Positions 7,121 to 13,935 of a DNA stretch of 18,907 nucleotides are shown one piece after another. Source of the DNA: an archaeon (lineage in GTDB: Archaea; Asgardarchaeota; Heimdallarchaeia; Hodarchaeales; S146-22); NCBI GenBank assembly GCA_024276395.1, contig JAJRXH010000659.1, positions 1 through 18,907 on the forward strand, given 5' to 3'. Within the stretch, counting starts at the first letter, position 1; each line of letters starts with the position of its first letter. The notes under the pieces were generated by a model that was not told where the DNA came from, made no database searches, and saw nothing but the letters and a program-made list of their open reading frames with translations. The position numbers and the translations under genes are program-made.

Positions 7121-7924
7121 TCATTCTCCTTTAAACTCGGGTTTTCTCTTCTGGAGTGTTGCCATTATACCTTCGGCGAGATCTTTCGTGCTGAAAAGTT
7201 CTTTTGCATATTTTGCCTCTAGTTCATTTCCATCCTCAATGGATAGTTTGAAACTTTGGTTTATGGCGTCTTTTGCGTATTTGAGTGCTATGGGAGCATT
7301 TCCGGCAATTTGTGTGGCAAGGACAAGTGCTGTAGACATCAATTCGTCTGCAGGAACTACTTTATTGACGATGCCATATTTTTCAGCGTCTTTTGCCGTG
7401 ATTGGAGTACCCGTTAGGATGAGTTCTTTTGCTCTAGACATACCAATGAGTTTTGGCAATCTTTGCGTTCCGCCCCATGCTGGAATGAGACCAAGACCTA
7501 CTTCTGGTGCACCAATCTTGGCGGTTTCAGCAGCAATTCTCAAGTCACATGCCAAAGCTAGTTCAAGACCTCCACCAACTGCTAAGCCATTAATTGCTGC
7601 TATGACAGGTTTCGGAAAGTTTTCAATCTTTCTGAATACTTGTTGACCTCTCTTTAAGAAAGCTTCTGCTTTATCGGGGTCAGCGCTGAATTCAGCAGCG
7701 GCTTTAAGATCAGCTCCAGCGGAGAAGACTTTTTCTCCTTTGGCCGTGATGATGACAGATCGGATCTCAGAATCTTGTTCTGCGGTGGAAAGAGCTTGTT
7801 CCAGTTCATCTAATAGTTCTGGATTTATGGAGTTTAGTGCGGCTTCTCTATTAAGAGTTATGACCGCTACATTCTTGGTAGGACTAAGAAAGCTTCCTTC
7901 CTTGCTATATTCGATTAATGCCAT
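7121..7924 (-). CDS. Enoyl-CoA hydratase/isomerase (crotonase family)
   Basis: The crotonase fold is complete, with the acyl-CoA oxyanion-hole loop FSAGADL (about residues 67-73). Both glutamates of true enoyl-CoA hydratases are present: the one in GGGLELA (E121) and the one in APEVGLG (E141), followed by GGTQRLPKLIG. It should hydrate 2-enoyl-CoA, for example crotonyl-CoA to 3-hydroxybutyryl-CoA, in the cytoplasm. Start: the frame opens 39 bases earlier at 7963, but GGTGA (7932-7936) lies seven bases before ATG 7924, and MALIEY is a usual crotonase N terminus, so 7924 is preferred. It follows the phosphoribosyltransferase gene with a gap of 54 bases and may share its transcript. Next to thiolase it suggests short-chain CoA metabolism, but 3-hydroxyacyl-CoA dehydrogenase is absent here. 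Confidence 0.88.
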   Translation of the reverse strand: MALIEYSKEGSFLSPTKNVAVITLNREAALNSINPELLDELEQALSTAEQDSEIRSVIITAKGEKVFSAGADLKAAAEFSADPDKAEAFLKRGQQVFRKIENFPKPVIAAINGLAVGGGLELALACDLRIAAETAKIGAPEVGLGLIPAWGGTQRLPKLIGMSRAKELILTGTPITAKDAEKYGIVNKVVPADELMSTALVLATQIAGNAPIALKYAKDAINQSFKLSIEDGNELEAKYAKELFSTKDLAEGIMATLQKRKPEFKGE

Positions 7925-7978
7925 GATTTTTTCACCAACTACCCATTCTTTAGCACGTTTCATAAGTCTTGCGTACTT

Positions 7979-8596
7979 TCACAACAATTGATAGACACGG
8001 TTGAAGAAGAAGTCCTGCGCCCACTTGGGCATATCAATGGAATCAAAAAAATGCCGTGCCTCATCTTCATTCATGTGTTTTTCTTCAATTATTTGAGTCA
8101 TGAATTCTTGGTATTCATGTGAAAAGACAATCCAACAGTCCGTTTCGATAACATGATAGTCTGGTTTTAGAATGCTCCATGGCTTGTAGAAGACCGTTGC
8201 TGTTTTTATTTCTTTAGGACCTTTGAAACTAAGGTATTCTCGTGCAGTTCTTAGTGAATGTCCGGTGTCCGCGACATCATCGAGAATCAGTAGTTTTTTT
8301 CCCTTGATGGGGTAGCCAATATCTTGGACGATGATTGGGATGGAACCTCTTTCGGCGATGCCCGTGTAAAATTTTACTTGGATGCTAGTGATTTCGACAT
8401 CAGGCCATATTTTTGTAGCTAAGTCGGAGAAAATTCGTAATGGGACTAAGCCACCACGAGAAATGCCTATCAAGATATCTGGCTCGTATCTAGACTCATA
8501 CACTTTCTCGAATAGCTGGTAATTATGTTGGACGAATTCTTCCCACTGTAGCACTAGATATTTGATTTCTCTTTCTCTTTTTTTATTACTGTCCAT
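7979..8596 (-). CDS. Phosphoribosyltransferase (PRTase type I)
   Basis: This protein belongs to the type I phosphoribosyltransferase family, which uses PRPP to convert a base to its nucleotide. The PRPP-binding motif LLILDDVADTGHSL lies at about residues 102-115, and the early PPi loop GISRGGL at 44-50. The pattern most resembles hypoxanthine/xanthine-guanine PRTases of archaea. The 205 residues include a C-terminal extension of about 50 residues (from about 155) rich in aromatic and acidic residues, longer than in the bacterial gpt type. The substrate cannot be fixed from sequence. It starts five bases after the AMMECR1 stop, so these two are surely co-transcribed; GGGT lies upstream of the ATG. 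A regulatory, non-catalytic PRTase is possible but the motif is intact. Confidence 0.85.
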   Translation of the reverse strand: MDSNKKREREIKYLVLQWEEFVQHNYQLFEKVYESRYEPDILIGISRGGLVPLRIFSDLATKIWPDVEITSIQVKFYTGIAERGSIPIIVQDIGYPIKGKKLLILDDVADTGHSLRTAREYLSFKGPKEIKTATVFYKPWSILKPDYHVIETDCWIVFSHEYQEFMTQIIEEKHMNEDEARHFFDSIDMPKWAQDFFFNRVYQLL

Positions 8597-8601
8597 CGGG
8601 A

Positions 8602-9237
8602 TTACCCAATTTTCTTGAGTATGACTTTTCCATTAGGCTCTAATTCTTCCCAAATTTCGGCAGTAAATCGCCACACGTGACATCTTGGATCTTTCCATGC
8701 ATCTTTTGGGAGAAATGCTTTCCAGCACGTCATTTCTAGGAAAGTTTTGGCATCCCATTTATGTTCCGTGGCAACCTGAGGAAGAAGTAGACCTCTACGA
8801 CCCCCTAGATCAATGATGAGCCCATGCTTTCCAATTTTGATGTGATTAATATATTCCTGTGGCTTATTGACTTGGATGATTTCTGGTAAAGTAAGAATTG
8901 ATACTTCGATGACAATCTCTGATAACTCTTCACGTGTCACGGGAGGAAATCGGGGATCATTTGTTGCGGCGTCAATTGCAGAGTCAATGAGGGCAGGGAT
9001 GAGCGACATTGGCTTTCCAACTCTGCCGATACAACCGCGTAATTTTTGGTCATCTTCGTGTTGTTGTGACTCATTTCTATAGCGATTTAGAGTGCAAAAA
9101 ACTCCGCCAACAGTAGGATTTTCAAGATGAGAAAATTTTTGGGGATTAATTCGTGTCTTTTCCTTTAAATACGTGCTAATGGCTTCTCGTGCGACTTTCA
9201 CGAGAGCTTCTCCCTGAAATGTCATGTTGCTCCCCAT
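8602..9237 (-). CDS. AMMECR1 domain protein
   Basis: This is an AMMECR1 domain protein of a single-domain archaeal length (about 211 residues from 9237). The family signature LRGCIG lies at residues 66-71, followed by the helix-turn region SAIDAATNDPRFPPV and later GLLLPQVA and FLEMTCWKAFLP, all typical. The exact function is unsettled; in many archaea and bacteria the domain occurs with MEMO and a radical SAM protein, which are not in this window. The frame continues upstream to 9384, but that extension would overlap the divergent membrane-protein gene and shows no family similarity. ATG 9237 (MGSNMTF) or ATG 9225, which has GGGGAG just before it, are the plausible starts. It heads a likely operon with the phosphoribosyltransferase and the enoyl-CoA hydratase. 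Confidence 0.87.
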   Translation of the reverse strand: MGSNMTFQGEALVKVAREAISTYLKEKTRINPQKFSHLENPTVGGVFCTLNRYRNESQQHEDDQKLRGCIGRVGKPMSLIPALIDSAIDAATNDPRFPPVTREELSEIVIEVSILTLPEIIQVNKPQEYINHIKIGKHGLIIDLGGRRGLLLPQVATEHKWDAKTFLEMTCWKAFLPKDAWKDPRCHVWRFTAEIWEELEPNGKVILKKIG

Positions 9238-9314
9238 GAAATGCTTGCAGTCAAATGTTTTTAAGCATTGATGAAAGAGTGTTATTTGACAAAATCTTGA
9301 GGCGTGCATCGGAA

Positions 9315-9962
9315 ATGAGTGAAGAATCGGTAAATACATCAGAAAATTCCGAAATGGTAGAACGAGAAATCGAAAAGAGTGCACAAGAAGGAAATATGGA
9401 GAGAGAATTGGAGCAGAAACAAAAGAAAAGACAGAGACGCATGAAAAGGACTAGTAGATCATCCATGGTGTCTTCCTCTGACACAATGATGAATGCAGAG
9501 TCAATGCCAGGTGATTCGGAAACTCCTACCATCCCTGGAAGAAGACCTAAGGTGAAACGATTAAGACCACGTGGAGTCATTGATGTCGCCTCTAAAGATT
9601 CATCTAAAGAAAGTTTGCGTCTAAAAAAGGCAGAATTGAAAAAGATTAATGACGAATTGTTTTATACCAAGTTGATTTCTGCTCTAATTGTAGGAGTTGC
9701 ACTTGGTTTGTTTATTTACATTACAGATCTCCGTGATTTGTCTATCTTTATTGTATTTAGTATGGTAGCATTGCTTTTGATCGTGATTTATATCAGGTAC
9801 ATTAGAAAAATCCCAGAGGATAAACTTTCATGGTTCAAACTTTATCTTTCTGGGACATTTACCTATTTAATAGTAATCGTTGTTGTCTCGAGTTTGGTTT
9901 GGATGTTCCTTACTTATTTTTTGAAGGGTCCAATTCCTAGACCCGAGACACCAAAGGTATGA
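9315..9962 (+). CDS. Three-helix membrane protein with charged N-terminal tail
   Basis: I do not recognise a family with certainty. Counting from ATG 9315 (215 residues), the first 118 residues are highly charged and hydrophilic, rich in Glu, Lys, Arg and Ser, probably disordered with a coiled-coil segment around 13-45 and a helix rich in lysine and glutamate at 100-115. Three membrane helices follow at about 119-137, 142-162 and 181-203, and the protein ends with a short proline-containing tail. The small helical bundle with a long cytosolic tail recalls EMC6/Rab5-interacting-like or translocon-associated small proteins, but no motif proves it. The frame can start at 9255, yet this would put the start 18 bases from the divergent AMMECR1 start and leave no promoter room, so 9315 is preferred (possibly leaderless). 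Confidence 0.65.
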   Translation: MSEESVNTSENSEMVEREIEKSAQEGNMERELEQKQKKRQRRMKRTSRSSMVSSSDTMMNAESMPGDSETPTIPGRRPKVKRLRPRGVIDVASKDSSKESLRLKKAELKKINDELFYTKLISALIVGVALGLFIYITDLRDLSIFIVFSMVALLLIVIYIRYIRKIPEDKLSWFKLYLSGTFTYLIVIVVVSSLVWMFLTYFLKGPIPRPETPKV

Positions 9963-10060
9963 GATGAATTACTCTTATCAAAGAGCGTGCGAGTTCTGCT
10001 ACCATGGATAATAGGACAGAATTTATTGGAATTTGAAAAATAAAAGACAATCCCTCATTC

Positions 10061-10100
10061 CTTTATTTTTCCTCTATTTGTTTTCCTTTCAATTGCATTC
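10061..10100 (+). terminator. Pyrimidine/T-rich tract after the membrane-protein gene
   Basis: The 150 bases between the membrane-protein stop and the convergent ubiX stop are AT-rich and, from about 10061, carry repeated T-runs (TTTATTTTT, TTTG-TTTTCC). Archaeal termination uses such T-runs, so this is the probable 3' end of the plus-strand transcript. No hairpin of note was seen. Confidence 0.3.
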
Positions 10101-10112
10101 ATCATTCGTCGT

Positions 10113-10691
10113 TCATTTCATCTTATTTCCCCATCTTTTGAACAAGTTGTGCTTGATGTCAAGTAAATCGAGCACTCGACCTACGCTGAAGTTAATGATA
10201 TCTTCAACAGTTTGAGGTTTCGTGTAAAAGCCCGGTATGGGTGGAACGATATGTACTCCCAATCGTGCGAGTTTGAGCATGTTTTCTAAGTGAATGACAG
10301 ATAATGGGCTTTCTCGTGGCATTAGAATGAGTTTTCTTCCTTGTTTTATGCACACATCGCAAGCTCTTAGCAATAGGTTTAGAGAAAGACCATTTGCAAT
10401 GCATGCCAGTGTTTTCATTGAACAGGGAGCTACAACCATACCATCAAACAAAAAGCTGCCAGAAGCAATGGGTGCGGAAAAATCATTGCTATCATGTAGA
10501 TGATCTGCCAATGTTTGGATGTCTTTGATTGAAAGTTCTGGAATTTCGTGCTTCATTACTAATTCAGTTGCCTTGCTGATGACCACGTGAGTTTCAATCT
10601 CTAGTATTTGGGAAAGTACTTCTAATAATCTAATCCCATAAATCGTTCCACTTGCGCCAGAGATCCCGATAACTATTCTTTTTTTGTTCAT
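10113..10691 (-). CDS. ubiX: Flavin prenyltransferase UbiX
   Basis: UbiX joins dimethylallyl phosphate to FMN and so makes the prenylated FMN cofactor of UbiD-type decarboxylases. The 192-residue length is typical. Visible motifs are the FMN-binding GISGASGT (9-16), the signature PCSMKTLA (89-96) and the phosphate-binding MPRESPL (124-130). It lies 22 bases after ubiD, with GGAG about ten bases upstream of the ATG, so cofactor maker and user are co-transcribed. The next gene downstream is convergent. Assignment to UbiX rather than another HFCD flavoprotein (such as phosphopantothenoylcysteine decarboxylase) rests on the RESP motif and the partner. Confidence 0.94.
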   Translation of the reverse strand: MNKKRIVIGISGASGTIYGIRLLEVLSQILEIETHVVISKATELVMKHEIPELSIKDIQTLADHLHDSNDFSAPIASGSFLFDGMVVAPCSMKTLACIANGLSLNLLLRACDVCIKQGRKLILMPRESPLSVIHLENMLKLARLGVHIVPPIPGFYTKPQTVEDIINFSVGRVLDLLDIKHNLFKRWGNKMK

Positions 10692-10713
10692 AAATTTCTT
10701 GCTCCTTCATTAA

Positions 10714-12036
10714 TTAAAGCCACTTGGAAATGTCAAAGTCATCCTCACCGGGTAACTTGATGTTTTGGAAATCTTCTAGTTTCCCTAAAGGTGCCGTTGC
10801 ATCAATTCCCATTTTTGCATTCGTGCGTGTTTTTGGGTCTACCATGGGATCAAGACTTGATCCTTTTGCACCAGAGATGATGATTACATCTTTGTCCCAG
10901 CGAACTCGTAGTGCGAGAGCTTGTTCTACCTCGATTGGATTGTGAATGTTTACATCCTCATCCGTCACAATGACGCACTTCAAGCTGGGATGACCAGACA
11001 AAGCCGCCAAGATGGCATTTTTTCCATCTCCTTCTGCCCTCTTTTTTATGGAAACGACGCAATGAAGCCAGCTATATCCTCCGTGTGTAAGGTAGACATC
11101 CTTGACCTCGGGAACAACATTTTTTACAGCTTGATAGATTCGGGGTTCCTGAGGCATTCCTTGGAGAATGAAGTGCTCGGTTCGAGCGGGTACTAGTGCT
11201 TGATAAATTGGATTTGTTCGATGGTAGATTTTTTTGATTCTGAAAACTGGTTCAAGTCTTATTTTATCATATTTCCCAGTGATGTCAACAAAAGGTCCTT
11301 CTTCATGGCTTTCTGGTGTCATGCGCGCTTCAATCACGTATTCACAATTGGTGGGATAAAGTACATCGACGGTCTTTCCTTTTATCACGGGTATTGGTTG
11401 TCTTAGTAATGCAGCAGTTATTTCTAGTTCATTCAGTCCATATTCGACACTACAAGCAGCGGCGAGCATTATTGCTGGATGCAGGCCACCAATGATGGCA
11501 ACATCAAGCTCTTTATTTGCTCTTTGGTACATTGCATATAGGTGTCGGGGCACTATTCTTCCGACTAAAGTTTTGCTGTCTAAGACAGCTAGCCTGTGAA
11601 TGGACATGTTTTGTTGTCCCGTTTCAGGGTCTCTTGCTATGATGGCAGCGCAGGTCAGGTAAGGGCCTTGATCTTTTTCATAATGGTATAAAATGGGTAT
11701 TTCAGCTAAACTCGTGCATTCCTCTTCATGTACGGGTGCATCATCAACGATTGACAAGGAAAGTGGATTTGACATTGCACGTAGTAAGATATGGAGGAGG
11801 TCTTTTGGATCAACATCAAGGGATAAAGCTAATAACTCTCTTGAACTGGCGGTGTTGCCAACGACACTGAATTTAGGAAAGCCTTCGATATTTTCAAAGT
11901 GAGAAACTTTTCCCTCTGTTTTTGCGAGAAAATTAGCAATTTCATATTTAGGTGAAATAGGCTTCTTTATCTTGATGAGCAAGTCTTTTTCCTTGCATTT
12001 TTCTAAAAATGATCTTAGGTCCATATCTATTCCCAT
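10714..12036 (-). CDS. ubiD: UbiD family decarboxylase, likely anhydromevalonate phosphate decarboxylase
   Basis: This is a prenyl-FMN-dependent reversible decarboxylase of the UbiD family. The cofactor-contacting NMSIHR (143-148) and the acidic catalytic stretch ESHEEGPFVD (242-251) are present, as are the late AKGSSLDP and TRTNAKMGIDAT regions. At 440 residues it has the shorter size common in archaea, where a UbiD homolog acts as trans-anhydromevalonate 5-phosphate decarboxylase in the archaeal mevalonate pathway; many archaea lack ubiquinone, so the bacterial UbiD role is unlikely. The exact substrate is inference. It follows the rpp21 stop by five bases and precedes ubiX by 22, so the three form an operon. 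ATG 12036 gives the longest frame; ATG 12024 (fifth codon) is an alternative. Confidence 0.9.
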   Translation of the reverse strand: MGIDMDLRSFLEKCKEKDLLIKIKKPISPKYEIANFLAKTEGKVSHFENIEGFPKFSVVGNTASSRELLALSLDVDPKDLLHILLRAMSNPLSLSIVDDAPVHEEECTSLAEIPILYHYEKDQGPYLTCAAIIARDPETGQQNMSIHRLAVLDSKTLVGRIVPRHLYAMYQRANKELDVAIIGGLHPAIMLAAACSVEYGLNELEITAALLRQPIPVIKGKTVDVLYPTNCEYVIEARMTPESHEEGPFVDITGKYDKIRLEPVFRIKKIYHRTNPIYQALVPARTEHFILQGMPQEPRIYQAVKNVVPEVKDVYLTHGGYSWLHCVVSIKKRAEGDGKNAILAALSGHPSLKCVIVTDEDVNIHNPIEVEQALALRVRWDKDVIIISGAKGSSLDPMVDPKTRTNAKMGIDATAPLGKLEDFQNIKLPGEDDFDISKWL

Positions 12037-12041
12037 ACCTT

Positions 12042-12392
12042 TTAGCGTGTTCTCTTTTTTGAATGATAGGGAAATCTTTTCGTGTGTCCACAGATCTTGC
12101 AGGCATAAGTAATTTGGGGGTGGTGGACGCCAATTCGAATTCTTACAGTTTTGGTCGAATATGGTGTGTTACATTTCCGACAAAATGTTCTCTTTACTCT
12201 TCTTGGCAGTGGTGATCGTGTTTTCATTGCCAACTTTCGTGCAATGAAGATGATTTCTCTCGCTAGCTGTAAATCATGCTTTGATACTATTTGGGCAAAA
12301 TCGAAGAGTCTGATGATCTCTTGTTTTGTATTTTTCTTCATTCTCTTATCCTTTTTTTTCTTGAATCTCTTTGTCTTCTTTGCAAATGTCAT
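12042..12392 (-). CDS. rnp4: RNase P protein component 4 (Rpp21/Rpr2)
   Basis: Rpp21 is an archaeal/eukaryotic protein subunit of RNase P, which removes 5' leaders from pre-tRNA; it pairs with Rpp29 on the specificity domain of the RNA. The protein is very basic, with N-terminal helices (about 20-56) and a zinc ribbon: CRKC at 71-74 and CKIC at 98-101, closing with a basic tail. The length of 116 residues is normal. GGTGG (12398-12402) lies five bases before ATG 12392; the frame could begin at TTG 12404. It heads an operon with ubiD and ubiX. The pairing of an RNA-processing gene with prenyl-FMN genes has no obvious functional meaning and may be a matter of promoter sharing. Confidence 0.9.
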   Translation of the reverse strand: MTFAKKTKRFKKKKDKRMKKNTKQEIIRLFDFAQIVSKHDLQLAREIIFIARKLAMKTRSPLPRRVKRTFCRKCNTPYSTKTVRIRIGVHHPQITYACKICGHTKRFPYHSKKRTR

Positions 12393-12472
12393 CAAATCCA
12401 CCAAATCGATGAGAGTTACTTTTTTGGTTGCATCTTCATTGAAACTTCTTCATTCTCATCCACTTGCTTGAC

Positions 12473-12480
12473 AAATATAA
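12473..12480 (+). promoter_or_regulatory. TATA box of the GIFT-domain surface protein gene
   Basis: AAATATAA, within a CAAATATAAG context, lies about 85-90 bases before the preferred ATG 12564. Transcription would start around 12503-12508, inside the inverted repeat that follows. Confidence 0.4.
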
Positions 12481-12484
12481 GTGT

Positions 12485-12510
12485 CATTTCATGAGTGCTA
12501 ACATGAAATG
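12485..12510. promoter_or_regulatory. Perfect 9+9 inverted repeat, candidate operator
   Basis: CATTTCATG (12485-12493) is followed after eight bases by its exact reverse complement CATGAAATG (12502-12510). It lies four bases downstream of a TATA box and across the expected transcription start of the divergent surface-protein gene, the usual place for an archaeal repressor site. As RNA it would also form a nine-pair hairpin at the 5' end of the leader. The regulator is unknown. Confidence 0.5.
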
Positions 12511-12563
12511 GAGTTTTGTCATTGCCTTGTGATATGAATGAAATGCAGCGTGGGGTATTTAGA

Positions 12564-13835
12564 ATGCAACGTAAGAACTCTTTCTTCTCACTATTAATGA
12601 TAACATTGATGCTTCTTAGTAGCATTACCTTGATGGAACAAGGATTGGGCGTGCATGCGCAAGACCAGACGGAAGAAGAACCATTTGTCATTCTCTTTGA
12701 TCAGGCTCATGGCCAATTCTTTAATGCTTCATTGTACGAAAGTGCATTGGCTCAGATACAGTTTATTTTCCAACAACATTCAGATAAATTACCACCTTTA
12801 GAAATCCACGTTAATGAAAAAGAACCATTCAGTAGAGAATTATTGGCTGGTGTTGATTTACTCATCATCACTAATCCAGGGGTAGCTCCAAGTGGAAACT
12901 TCACGGAAAAAGAAAAATTAGCCCTAGTAGAATGGTACCAGCAAGGAAAAGGCATGATACTTCTCTCAAACCCATATGTACAAGAAAGCCGGCATTCAAA
13001 TGCCATTAACATAACTGGTCGGCCTGAATATTTAAATTCACTTCTTGATAACAATTACATTACTATTTCGGGAGCACTTTTTACTACAGCCGTTGTAGAT
13101 GATGAAAAACTGCCAGATACATTAGTTGATGAAAGACATTCCATCGACTCTGCACATGAAATATTGGAGATTGATTTGACTACCAAGCCTAAAGAAGAAA
13201 CTGTTATTGAAGAAATGATATATAACGTGAGCAAGGTTTATACTTGGACTCAGAGCATTTCCATTCAAAACAAGACCATAACAGTATGGCCAACCACCGT
13301 GAAACGTCTTTCTAATGGAAAAATCGAGGTTCCTTCAGGGATACCAAGCATTTTTGGTGCGACCACTGTTCAGGAGACAGGATTTAGGGTGGTTCTTGGA
13401 GGGTCATCTGTGATGTTCAGTGATCTCGTGGAAAACACGACTGAATCCAAGTGGATTGACCTAGGAAATAATCTTCAACTATGGATAAATGTCATTCTGT
13501 GGGCTGGCCATTTTGATCCAGAGGTCGTGTTGTCTCCACCACCAGAAATATTATCTCTCTCGGATCTCACCATACTTGGTGTCTTTGTAATCATGGGTGT
13601 GGTATTCATCTTAATGGGGGTTGTTTATCGATTTATAGGGCCATATCCATTGGAAGTAATCGGGGTTGATGAGGCTGCCCGAAGGTTGCAGAAACGACTA
13701 GGCGATGCGCGAGGAAATCGTGTTCGTGGTACAAGTGCTGGTGAAACCATTGACTCTAAGCCTGCCTCGGCTGGAAAGAGGGCTAGAAGACGTCGCCAGC
13801 TTCAGAAGCCAAAATCTCTTGAAAAGAAGAAATAA
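12564..13835 (+). CDS. Membrane-anchored GIFT/DUF4350-like surface protein
   Basis: The protein (423 residues from ATG 12564) is exported: it has a signal peptide with positive MQRK start, a hydrophobic core and a likely cleavage after VHA (residue 32). One membrane helix lies at about 335-357, and a 66-residue strongly basic cytosolic tail (KRARRRR) follows. The outer domain begins with a strand and FDQAHGQFF (45-53), then LLIITNPG and a WYQQGKGMILLSNP segment; this is the class I glutamine amidotransferase-like fold of the GIFT/DUF4350 group, which also includes GldG and the N-terminal part of IFT52. No catalytic Cys is visible, so a binding role is likely. Six N-x-S/T sequons support an external location. 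Start choice: GGGGT lies seven bases before 12564; upstream ATGs (12516, 12534, 12543) would lengthen the signal peptide unusually. Confidence 0.72.
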   Translation: MQRKNSFFSLLMITLMLLSSITLMEQGLGVHAQDQTEEEPFVILFDQAHGQFFNASLYESALAQIQFIFQQHSDKLPPLEIHVNEKEPFSRELLAGVDLLIITNPGVAPSGNFTEKEKLALVEWYQQGKGMILLSNPYVQESRHSNAINITGRPEYLNSLLDNNYITISGALFTTAVVDDEKLPDTLVDERHSIDSAHEILEIDLTTKPKEETVIEEMIYNVSKVYTWTQSISIQNKTITVWPTTVKRLSNGKIEVPSGIPSIFGATTVQETGFRVVLGGSSVMFSDLVENTTESKWIDLGNNLQLWINVILWAGHFDPEVVLSPPPEILSLSDLTILGVFVIMGVVFILMGVVYRFIGPYPLEVIGVDEAARRLQKRLGDARGNRVRGTSAGETIDSKPASAGKRARRRRQLQKPKSLEKKK

Positions 13836-13849
13836 AATTGCGAATTCCA

Positions 13850-13886
13850 TTTTTTAATTTTCGTTTTTCTAGTTTTTTTCGTTTTT
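13850..13886 (+). terminator. Multiple T-runs after the surface-protein gene
   Basis: Four T-runs of five to seven bases occur within 40 bases (13850-13855, 13864-13868, 13873-13879, 13882-13886), starting 15 bases after the stop codon. This is the pattern of an archaeal T-run terminator. The convergent regulator gene ends 50 bases further on. Confidence 0.5.
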
Positions 13887-13935
13887 AATTGGAAGAAATC
13901 GATCTTTATGAGGGAAGTTGGCTCTTTTTCTCTCA

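Noticed and set aside
9238..9384. N-terminal extension of the AMMECR1 frame to ATG 9384
   Set aside because: It overlaps the divergent membrane-protein gene, has no AMMECR1 similarity, and a family-like start lies at 9237 or 9225.
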